DNA of 64,000 nt, taken from the NCBI GenBank assembly GCA_029962745.1, contig CM057157.1, forward strand, positions 27,978,232-28,042,231. The letters run 5' to 3'. Source of the stretch: Echinometra lucunter. Its lineage: Eukaryota > Echinodermata > Echinoidea > Camarodonta > Echinometridae. The notes under the pieces are model-generated. The model saw only the letters and a program-made list of their open reading frames with translations, did no database searches and was not told the DNA's origin. Below are positions 13,197-24,999 of the stretch, one piece after another (positions within the stretch are counted from its first letter, which is position 1; every line of letters begins with the position of its first letter). Position numbers and translations under genes: made by a program.

Positions 13197-15555
13197 AGAG
13201 GTAGTAGTGGTAGTAGTAGTAGTGGTAGTAGTTGTAGTATTTTCAGAAGAAGTGGTATATAGTTGTTATTCTATTGTTATTATTGTTGTTGTTGTTGCTG
13301 TTGTAGAATTAGTAGGAGTACTATCACAATAGTAGTATCATTCTAACCAGTCCTATAGATAATTCCCTTTTCGAAACTTACCTGGTACGTTTGCCGGTGG
13401 AGTCGGTTCAACGTAATTTTCTCCTTCAACAGGATCTTCGAAAATAAAATTGAACAAAATATTGTTGAGATTTAAAAATCATGTCATTCGACATGGGTGG
13501 AAATACTGGGGGCCCCCCCCCCCCACCGCAAGATTTTCCGGGTTGGGAACACAATATCAAATGCCCCTATCCCCTTCGATTGCAAGTTTACAGTCGACAG
13601 ATGGAATTTTCCACTAAAAAGACACGAGAGAAAAAAAATGATACTTTTTTTTTCTTTATTTTTTTTCAGCTGTGTTGCTTGTTTAGGATTTGTTGGTGTG
13701 TCCCTTCATGCTTCAACACATGTTTCCGCCCATGATACTGGAATATACTTGAGAAGATAGTATACATGCACAGAAAAAATATATACATCTGCATAAAATT
13801 CACCTATATTATTAATCTATTGTATGTAATATTATTGATGATATATTTACTAAAACGATACCGATTTAGTTTAAGGAGATGCTCAAACGGAAAACTTGAA
13901 ACCAATTATCAGAATATTCTTTCGCAATCCAGGTGAAAAGAGAAGCTCGTTATGCTGAATGATATCTCTAAAAGCAAGAAGACGAAAGGAAATGAAATTC
14001 CCAAATACTCACCAATTTGCGGGACAACTGCATACATTGCAAAGAAAGAAAACCAAAAAATTAAATTACCAACATCTCAATCTATCGTCTGCCATTTTAC
14101 ACAAGAGTATACATCTCAACTCCCTGGGGAGCGTTCCGACCAGGAGCCATTTTACAAGCGCACACATGCCAGTCTAACTACATTGACATGAATTTTCGCA
14201 TCCTTCAAAGGCCCATCTAACACCTGCGTGGAGAGTGGTATATGTGGATTAATGTCTTGCCAAAAGACTTCAGTACCAGACTGGAATTCGAACCCCATCC
14301 CTTTGGGTTAGAGTCAATTGAGTGAACCACTACACCACGACATATCGACGTAATACGAACACAAACTAGTAGGAGTTTTTTCAGATAAATAATGAAAAAT
14401 TTATTGAAAATGAATTCCCTGTATGAGCTAAAGAATGCACTTCGGCAAGTGCAAGAAAAACAGATACTAAAATCAAAGTTGAGAGATTCGTGATTCTTTT
14501 ACACGCAGCCACCTGTCACATAGTAACAGTGCCAGAAATAGGAAGGGCAAACCAAAAGTACGAATTTTTATAGCCATTTTTTAATGATTATTATAGTTAC
14601 GAGCAAAGACAAACGTGCCTACGTAATTATGTATATCACCATGACATTGTAACCTAGAATATCGATCACATTATAGCAAAATATTTTTACATTCTATCAT
14701 TCTCCATTGGCGACATTTGAATCCGAATTGTGCTTCATACACTTGCCCCATAGCCCTTGTTCATTTAGCATTACTGCCATTATTCACTTTGCACTTTTTG
14801 TTGTTGTAGTTTATTTATTCAACGCCCTTCTTACGTTTAATAACGGCAGTTGTATGCATCGTTTTTGACGCAAAAAAGCCACTGACGATGAGTAACTTTT
14901 AAAAATCAGAGCTGCATGGCCATTCATGCCACCGTGTATGTAATATTGTGTAAATATGGAGTCCTGAAAAATGCACTTCAAAAGCATCATCATGTGCTTC
15001 ACAAAAAGTGAAAATATATACAAGTGACCGGAAATGCCATACCTGTTTTACCCCATAGACTGCAGTGTAACGCAAAAGCATACCGAGGTACGGTTTTGCG
15101 AATGGCGGAATTCAGTGATAGAATATCTTGATAATCACATCTTATTTCAAAAACCTTTATATTCCTAATTAATTAAATTTCAATTTATCCTTCCGAACCA
15201 CTATACAACACAGACATTAAAATTCAGCAATTTATTAAATTAAACGATCATAAAGTTACCGGATCCCTTTAATGCAGTAGCTATAAATTCTATCTGCATC
15301 CGACAATTTTTTTCCATATTTCTATTGGATTTCAATCAAAATAAATCATTACATACAAATCAGTATAAATAATACAAATCTTCATTTAATAAATCAAATA
15401 TATATTCACAAATCAATGAGCAAGGAAGACGAATCATGGAATGAAATCACTCATAATAGAAATGAAATACATAATCCCAAACCCCAGCCGCCGCCCCCCC
15501 CCCCGTGCCCCAAGTATGAAATTAAATGAATGACCTTTCATTTAATCCCCCCCCC

Positions 15556-15590
<35 letters not shown>

Positions 15591-18500
15591 TACTCAAAAG
15601 AAACAACATGGCTTACTCTGGGCATCAATCTTTCTGCACTCGTACTGGAAGCTGGTGTACTTTCGGGTATTTATACAATTATCTTTGAAGCGATGTGGAT
15701 CTACCACACATTCGGGCTTCCCGCGACAGGCAATACACACCTAAAAGCGATATCAGAAAAAAATTTCTCGTGAAAGAAAATGAAAGTGAATGGATCAGTC
15801 CGAGATATCATCATAACATGAGTGAATAAATAAAACAAAGTGGAATGTTTGATTTGATTTGATTTCATTATATATTTCCACGCTCATTCTCTCCTGGTGA
15901 TTGATAACACCGCTCGCTCATCCTTGGACTCACGCTTGCTTCATCGCATTATTTATTTATTTATCTATTTTTTTTCAGGGCTTCATATTTACACAATATT
16001 ACATACACTGAAAGCATGTAGGGCCATGCTCAGATTTTTATTAAGTCAATGGCTTTAAATCCTCACCTATGATAACAAATTCAAAGAAAAGATCAGCGTT
16101 TAGATGAGAACAGAATAAGGAAAGCAAATCTGAATGACAGACCTGTTGAAATGTCGGCTCGTATCGGCAGTCGACATCGTCTGTGTATGTGTCACTTGTG
16201 TTGCACACATCGGTACCCATCCGACCGAAATTTGCCTCCAAGGGGTGTATCGCTTCACCCTCGGGACACTCCGCCTTGAGTTTATCGGGGTAACACGCGT
16301 AGGAGGTTCTCAGCTTAGTTGGGTCGAAATCTGTATAGGATGGTCAAACATGGTGATTTGATTTGATTTTGATGCACTTTTAGAAGAAAAAAACCGATGC
16401 TGATTAGAACCTTTCCTTGTCCCACATTTGGAGCCTTTCAAGGTTCTTGAAAGAACCATTAATAGTCTATAAAGGTTCTCTAAAAGGTTCTAAATGGGTC
16501 TTTAGAACCATCATTGGTTTTACAAGGAACCTTCTGGGGTTCTTGAAAATATGAAGAACCCTTTATAAAAACCCTTTTTCTATTCTAAATACGGGACAAA
16601 AAGGTTCCAACTGGCCCATTTTTCTAAGAGACAGTGTGTGATTTCATGACATAAAAGGAACATATACATGATTACAGTCATGTTAATGGTTAAATGGTTA
16701 AATAGTTAAATGGTTCGTTAATTTACCTGACTGCTAAGAAAGCATGTGTATGCTTGTTAGTAAGCAACCAGGGGACCGACGGCTTTAAGTCCCCTCCGAA
16801 GGACTTGGCAATGAGGATTAATACCTTACCAAAGGGCATTAGCGCATCCACTTGGTTTCGAACCCGGGTACTCCCGGTTACGAGACCAATGCTTTATCCA
16901 CTGAGCCACAGCGCCTCCTCATGTTCAAGGGATTCAAGATTAAAAACGAATTTATTTCCTTCTCATAATCAAATTCAAAAGAAAATTTTACATGGTCAAA
17001 AAAGCGTGGAAGTAGGCGAGGCTCCCTCTGAGCACGTGGCTTGTGTTGGGGTCGAATGATCTTTTAGAAATGTTCGTAAATATCGTCTGCATGTTTCTCT
17101 TTACATTTATTTTGTAAACATTTGTAAACATTTGTAAACATTTGTAAACAACGCGGATGGGTAGCACTGCTTTAGCCTTAGCTATGTCACAACACAGCTC
17201 GAGGGTCCAAGGTGGTAAAAAGGAGAAGGTAACAGCTAGAGCAATTCCACGGTAACGGAATTACAATTTGTAATTCCTTTACCGTGTTTACCGTGTTTCC
17301 GAATTTAGAGATTGTGTGCCTATTTTGTACCCTACCTTCCTTCTTACAATAACAACAATAACAATGATTACATTTATATGTTGTTTCACAGCGCTTTACA
17401 TTGATAGCCAAAGAAAGTCACTTGGATTACCATCTAATACTCTAAAAATATGCCCACTCTTTCATCTGAACTTTTTCATTCCAACAATTTTCTAATTACA
17501 TTCATGATATTGTGGTATAGGTGCCTTGGTAACGGAATTACCAGAAAATGGTGCTACTTTCTAATAACAAAAATGTCTTGCAAAATCAAACATGCATCAT
17601 ACCAATACTGACTAAGATGGTGGAATTCTTTTTTTTTTTTTTATAGTTTCTTTGAATTCAAGAATTTGGCTATTCAGTATGACTGTGATTGTTTTTACTA
17701 TAAATCTGAAGTTAGCTGATTGTGCTTCCCATGTGGAATTGCCCAACATCAAGTTACGAGCTACATTCCTTTTACTACAATATGCAAAACATTATTAACT
17801 ATACAGTAACGTTCCCCCACGCAAGAAGATAAAATGTTCAATTTTGCACCCTAAATGCAACACTGGCAGCACCTTTTGGGGTGCAATCTTGCATCCTACA
17901 TGAAAAAAGTGCAAAGATGCACCCTTTTGTACTTGTTTGCACCCGAAAATGCCCATCTGCATCCTTAAAGGTGCAAATCTGCACCTTTAAGGGTGCAGAA
18001 ATATTTTCATCAAAAGGGTGCAAATTTGCACCTTCCCGAAAGGGTACAAATTTGCAAAATGTAGCTCACTACACCCATATAGGTGCAAAATACTTCTTAG
18101 GGTGCAAAGTTCAAATGAAAGTTGTGCCTATGAAGGAGCTCCCTGTGTTGCATTTTAAGGGTGCAAAATTGAACCTTTTGATTAGTGTGCACCCTCCCAA
18201 AAGCAAACTTCGGCATCCCTTCCTACCAAATTATATCTATTGTTAATTTTAGGCGCTTTATTTTAAGGAGGGAGCCCTGTACTGCAATTAAAAATAAATT
18301 TAGCCTATCAAAATTTGTGTTGAAATTGACTCGACAGTATTTGCATATATAGAAACAGAAAATGAATATCTAATATGAAATCGTACGCGACACACTTAGT
18401 TTGTAGGCACAAACCCTGGTCAGACGTTATAGAGGTATGAACAGAAGACTAAAAGAGCTCAATGGGGATCGTGTACTGCATGGAGCAGCTTCTGACCTAT

Positions 18501-21500
18501 ATTGAAAATACTGACACAGCCATGGCAGTAGGCACATGGGCTAGGCTTCTCTCAAGACGAAATGCATTCCGATAAAAGTCAACTAGAGTCTGTGCTTGCA
18601 GACTAGGACACATTCCTCATTAAAATCAAAACTGAAACAAGAAAGTAAAGATAAAGCCCACCGCACATTATACGATCCGACTGCGACTCGATTTTCGAAC
18701 AAATGGCATTTTGCATTAAATATGAAAGTTTCAACGAGTAAAATTATCTTATTTGAAGTTCGGAATAATGACAGGAATACTAGAATCGAAATGTCGGTTA
18801 ACTGCAAGCCTTTTCATACTTTTGGTCGGAGTAAAGGCCAAATCGGCTTCAAATCGTAGTCGATCGCAAGATTGCTATGACGTCACTACGATTGGGAATT
18901 GAGTTCGCTTTTATTCCTACAAGAAGGCTCGCAATAGCCCGGAATTTCGACTGTATTATTCACGACTTTTAGGAAATTTGATCATTAAGATTTTACATAA
19001 CTGAATGTTCATATCATATCAAATGCTACAGCAAAGTCGGCTCGCAGGTGGATCGTCATGATCGTAGTGTGCGGTGGGCTTAAGATCGGCGCTTTGTAAT
19101 CTCAGTGGCATCGATTTGAAAAAAAATACATTCCTCTGGCTGAGTTAACCTGAAAACCTTTGAATGATTAATCGGTATAAATTACCTTCTTAATGGTAAA
19201 CATTTGTAAAAAAAAAAAAAATCATTTGCAACATTCTTTTTTTTTCAAAATGTATATTACAAACAATTGGGTAACTTTGCAAGATTTTCCTTATGTGTTT
19301 TTTTTTTTTGGACACATGAACGATGTGGGCTCCCCATGCGTCCTGAATGAATGAATGAATGAATGGATGGATGGATGGATGGTGTCAAAGGTACATAGCA
19401 TCTTTTATAATTGCAGGTGCTTGTAATTCTTAAGCAGGTCAGTTTTGTATAGTGGCTGGGGTTTGCTATACCATGCAGTCTTTTGTTAGGTCATGGTAGA
19501 GCGGTTTTCTGCTAGGTTGGGAAAGCTAAGGCAAGCTCGGGCAATGCATGCATGCTAGCGCTGCCATTTTGTTAGAAGCTGTTGAGCTGCTAAGATTGCT
19601 GCAGTATTTGGCAGCAGCAATACTGCCAGAGAGCCACACCCAAGATGCCAGGGTAGGCAGCCTGTGTTTCCGTAAGCAGGACTTTTCCAATCAGACTGTA
19701 AGTAGTATTTTCCTTGTTTTTGAGATATTTTTGTATCAAAATGTATGTCTGATTTTTAGCAAAGATTTGATTCTTTTTCCTGACATTGTTAGAACTGTAC
19801 AAGAGGTCTAAAGATTGACTTATTATAAACAGTTTTATTATAGAATTTTCATATTTGAGAATACTGAATAATTATTCATATTCCATGTTATATCGAGAGA
19901 GTAAACTGTTTGATATTTATGTGTATTTAATTAAATCACACTTGGCGAGTTTGCTTGTCGATAATTTTACATAATTTAATTTTGATTGCGAAAGGAAATG
20001 TTCGGATAGTCTTAGCCATAGACTTCTGTATTTGTTTCTATAGATTTCATTAAAGTTGTTATTTGAAATCATCCCTAGAATTGAACAATTATACATTGAT
20101 TATTGATTATACATGTACATGTTTGGATTATATATTGATTATTGATTATACAAGTACATGTTTGATATATAAAAGGAGATAGTCTTTACAGATATGACGT
20201 CATCTCGTATTGATAAATATTGTATTGTAGATGGCGGAATTTTCTGGATCCTCTAGTTAAAGGATTCACGATTTCACAGTTTGTGAAATGATCTGATATA
20301 CCTGTCCGGTTCGTCGGTTTTGGAGGTGCGATGAGACTAGTCGTTCAGCCAAGCTTCAACACGACTTCAGGGCAACGACGGAGCTCCTTCAGGGAAGGAC
20401 ATCGCAACCTCCACTTCATCGTGTTCACCGTTTTCTTCAGTTCATCACGCCCGATGTAGGAATTTTCGTTATGATATTTTACTCTTCGGACTCGGCATAG
20501 AAACTACATTCAGAAAGCGATATTCACGTGAACATTTATTTTCTTTAACAGGCCTAAACGTTAACTCCTTATTAATATTTAAACGGGAATCATAATGCAC
20601 ATGTGCTAAAAGAAATTATATTATTCAGATTCATATTGTTAGACTGTTTAAACTGTTAACCAGATTATTGAAACAATTGTATTATATTCTGAATTCATTT
20701 GAAGATTTATAATCCCAGATGGGATTTTGTCTTATTAAACAGAATATTAACTTTACATAACTGTTTCTAGAATTAATTTTTTCTTGGTTTTTGAGAGTTG
20801 GTCAAACAACCTATATCTAGATAAACTTGTCAAAGTCCTCTGGACATATCCAGATGTGACATATGGGGGCTTGTCCGGGAGTCGAACCCGGGGCCTCTCG
20901 CATTTTGGATATGTCCAGAGGACTTTGACAAGTTTATCTAGATATAGGTTGTTTGACCAACTCTCAAAAACCAAGAAAAAATTAATTCTAGAAACAGTTA
21001 TGTAAAGTTAATATTCTGTTTAATAAGACAAAATCCCATCTGGGATTATAAATCTTCAAATGAATTCAGAATATAATACAATTGTTTCAATAATCTGGTT
21101 AACAGTTTAAACAGTCTAACAATATGAATCTGAATAATATAATTTCTTTTAGCACATGTGCATTATGATTCCCGTTTAAATATTAATAAGGAGTTAACGT
21201 TTAGGCCTGTTAAAGAAAATAAATGTTCACGTGAATATCGCTTTCTGAATGTAGTTTCTATGCCGAGTCCGAAGAGTAAAATATCATAACGAAAATTCCT
21301 ACATCGGGCGTGATGAACTGAAGAAAACGGTGAACACGATGAAGTGGAGGTTGCGATGTCCTTCCCTGAAGGAGCTCCGTCGTTGCCCTGAAGTCGTGTT
21401 GAAGCTTGGCTGAACGACTAGTCTCATCGCACCTCCAAAACCGACGAACCGGACAGGTATATCAGATCATTTCACAAACTGTGAAATCGTGAATCCTTTA

Positions 21501-23870
21501 ACTAGAGGATCCAGAAAATTCCGCCATCTACAATACAATATTTATCAATACGAGATGACGTCATATCTGTAAAGACTATCTCCTTTTATATATCAAACAT
21601 GTACTTGTATAATCAATAATCAATATATAATCCAAACATGTACATGTATAATCAATAATCAATGTATAATTGTTCAATTCTAGGGATGATTTCAAATAAC
21701 AACTTTAATGAAATCTATAGAAACAAATACAGAAGTCTATGGCTAAGACTATCCGAACATTTCCTTTCGCAATCAAAATTAAATTATGTAAAATTATCGA
21801 CAAGCAAACTCGCCAAGTGTGATTTAATTAAATACACATAAATATCAAACAGTTTACTCTCTCGATATAACATGGAATATGAATAATTATTCAGTATTCT
21901 CAAATATGAAAATTCTATAATAAAACTGTTTATAATAAGTCAATCTTTAGACCTCTTGTACAGTTCTAACAATGTCAGGAAAAAGAATCAAATCTTTGCT
22001 AAAAAATCAGACATACATTTTGATACAAAAATATCTCAAAAACAAGGAAAATACTACTTACAGTCTGATTGGAAAAGTCCTGCTTACGGAAACACAGGCT
22101 GCCTACCCTGGCATCTTGGGTGTGGCTCTCTGGCAGTATTGCTGCTGCCAAATACTGCAGCAATCTTAGCAGCTCAACAGCTTCTAACAAAATGGCAGCG
22201 CTAGCATGCATGCATTGCCCGAGCTTGCCTTAGCTTTCCCAACCTAGCAGAAAACCGCTCTACCATGACCTAACAAAAGACTGCATGGTATAGCAAACCC
22301 CAGCCACTATACAAAACTGACCTGCTTAAGAATTACAAGCACCTGCAATTATAAAAGATGCTATGTACCTTTGACAGATGGATACATGAATGAATGAATC
22401 TATTCGAAAGACACAATTGTGTAAATTATCATTGCTACACAGTACTGAAGATGTAAAGTTTCAGGGCCCCATATAGAAACTAAGATTGTGAGTGGGGCCC
22501 CATTAACTACTTAAAGGGTACCTGAGGTCAAGAAAAATAATTTATTCACCACATACAGTATACATTCCCGGGACTCGGGGAGGGGGGTCATAAGGCTGTT
22601 CGTAAAGTTTCGAATGACTTCACCAACGACTTGAATATGGCAAGCCAAATGGAATTATCAATCACTTATAGATTGCATCACTTAAAGTGAAATATGCAGA
22701 CACAGATTAACATTAGGCCTAATTCTATATTAAAACTTTTTTATTGCTGTTTTTTTTTTCCAAAATTTAATTGAGATTGTGGGAAATACAGTCACACGTT
22801 GTTAAAATGTCAAGAAAAACTTTGGACATCCAGTTCGGCACTACATATTCCAGTCGTTGGTAAAGTCAAGCGTAACTTTACGAACAGCTTTATGAAACAC
22901 CCCAGGTGTTTTTGTTTTGTTTTGTTTTTGTTTTTCGAGTATGTGCCTAGATATTCGGTTTTCAGAGTTTGTCCTACGCCCTAGGCCCTACGCAGGAATT
23001 TTTTCCCTGGGGGCAAGAATTATATTCAGTATTTGAGGGAAAACACAAGCGAGGGAGCGAAGCGACCGATTGGACCTTTTGCATTTTTAAAACTGAAATT
23101 GAACGATCTGGTGCACATTTTGGATGTAATTTGGGGAAATTCTCAATAAAAAGGTAAAGAAAAATAGAAAAAAGTGAGGTTTCAAAAATTTCTAGGGGGT
23201 AACTGCCCCCTGCCCCCCCCCCCCCCCCCCTGTGTGCGTACGGCCATGAGTTTAAGACTTACCTCTGAATTCACATTTCTGCTCATGCTCCATGCATTGG
23301 TATTTCACTTGCAGGTATTTCCGAGTGTCCATGCATGGATCCACATTGAAGAAGGTGGAACTTCTGGCAGGGAGGATGCACTTGTGCTGTCCTTGGCAAT
23401 GAAAAGCGACGGAGAACCAAGACAAGTCAGCCTTGCAGTATTTTCTGTAAAAATGGAATATTCAAACGGTGGCTTTATTATTAAAGGGGAAGTCTTCCTG
23501 AATGTAAGTAGGTTTTTATTACAAACTTTTAACTCGAAAAAAATCGAAAGGGTGATTTTGGAAACCCCGTAGTCATGCGTGCGTACAGGAATATACGACT
23601 GCTCCCCCTCCCTCCACCCTGGGTAATTGACGGTATCATCTATGAAGGATTTAGGAGAATAAATCATATCATTATCTTTCATGTCATCATCACCCTTTCA
23701 TAATCATCGTCGTTCTTAATCATTTTATTAGTACATGCATCAACATCATCGTCATCATCGTCATCATGGTCGTTATCATCATCGCCGTCGTCGTCGTCGT
23801 CGTCGTTCAAAAAAAAAACCCGCAAAAATATCTGTGTTTTTTTCTTTTCTTCTTGCTTTCTTTCTTTCGT

Positions 23871-23907
<37 letters not shown>

Positions 23908-23970
23908 GCCAGTCCGCCTGAAGATCGCCAAGCGTGAAACCATCGGTAGCGGGCAATCCGATCTTTGAGG

Positions 23971-24025
<55 letters not shown>

Positions 24026-24957
24026 CCTATAAAACTATAACTTACACTTCAATTCCGTTGAGTTCAGCGTTCATATCTGGGCACAGAGCTTTGTTCATCA
24101 TACCCCAGACGGCGCCCTTGATGTTGATGTACTGATCCCCGCAGTCTATTAGCATGGTTGAATCTTGACACACATACTCATTACGGGGTTCGGAATCTCC
24201 TTCTGTCACAGAAAAAAAGCACAATTCTTCTTGTTGGACATACATATTTTCAAAAGATAGCGTTGGGTTCGGATCACTGGTCACTTTGAAATAAACTACG
24301 GAGAGGTTAAAGGTTACACTCTGGGAAAAAAAAGGGGGTGCAAGTTTGCACCCTAAATAAGGCATAGCTAAATTGCGTATGCATTTGTGAGTTATAAGAC
24401 TTTCTATATCTTGTGATTTTTCGTTTATAACCATTAAATGTGTGGAATGTTTCTGTATATCTTAATAGGGAGAACTTGTCCTTTTCTCTCCTGAGAGCAG
24501 TAGATATCCTGACCCGGTTATGTCTGAAACAATGGAGAAGACAAAAGAAAAATGGAAACAAATGCCCATATCATGCATATCGGGAGAAGGGAGATATTAG
24601 TGAACGAAATCATGATACTCCCCCTTCATATTTCTCCCCAACCTGTTTACAAAGTTTGTAGACACTTTTCCCCAGGAAAAATGTCCATAACGTATCCATA
24701 GAAGAGCGGGGGAAAATGACCACACCCAGAGAAGATGGATTTCTGTGGGCCGTTGCCAAGACTTTGCCAAGACGCTGCCAAGGAGGATGTGCGCTACAAT
24801 CATTATCCAGCAAAATATAAATAAATTTGTGAAGAATTCGCCTATGGAAGTAAATTTCTATATATTCTCCACATTGCCATCATGGAATTCTTCACGCATT
24901 TATTATATTTTGCTCGATAATGTTTGTGGTTCCCTTTATTGTCATCATGTTGGCATT

Positions 24958-24999
<42 letters not shown>

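Larger units (their letters stand above)
19383..22376. mobile_element. Palindromic LTR pair bridged by tRNA-Pro 3'-half sequence
   Basis: Two LTR-like arms in inverted orientation (19383-20861 and about 20906-22376) are nearly identical over about 1470 bp. Each outer end is TGTCAAAGG and the unit is flanked by GATGG on both sides (19378-19382 and 22377-22381), a 5-bp target duplication. The left arm ends ATGTGACA, then TA, then a tRNA-Pro primer-binding site that runs on as tRNA-Pro complement to about 20902. A TATATAAAAGG box lies within each arm. No gag or pol is present. It sits in the intron between lectin exons 3 and 4. Confidence 0.8.

Noticed and set aside
17881..18246. 121-residue frame over the TGCACC element
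   Set aside because: Repetitive CTFKGA-like peptide follows the DNA repeat; the same pattern appears on the opposite strand at 38.4 kb.
20864..20902. Functional tRNA-Pro gene on the minus strand
   Set aside because: Only the 3' half plus CCA is present; D arm, 5' acceptor strand and anticodon are missing, and genomic tRNA genes usually lack CCA.
19548..22211. Mirrored pairs of 60-90 residue frames on both strands
   Set aside because: Each appears twice only because of the LTR palindrome; no gag, protease, reverse transcriptase or integrase motif is present.
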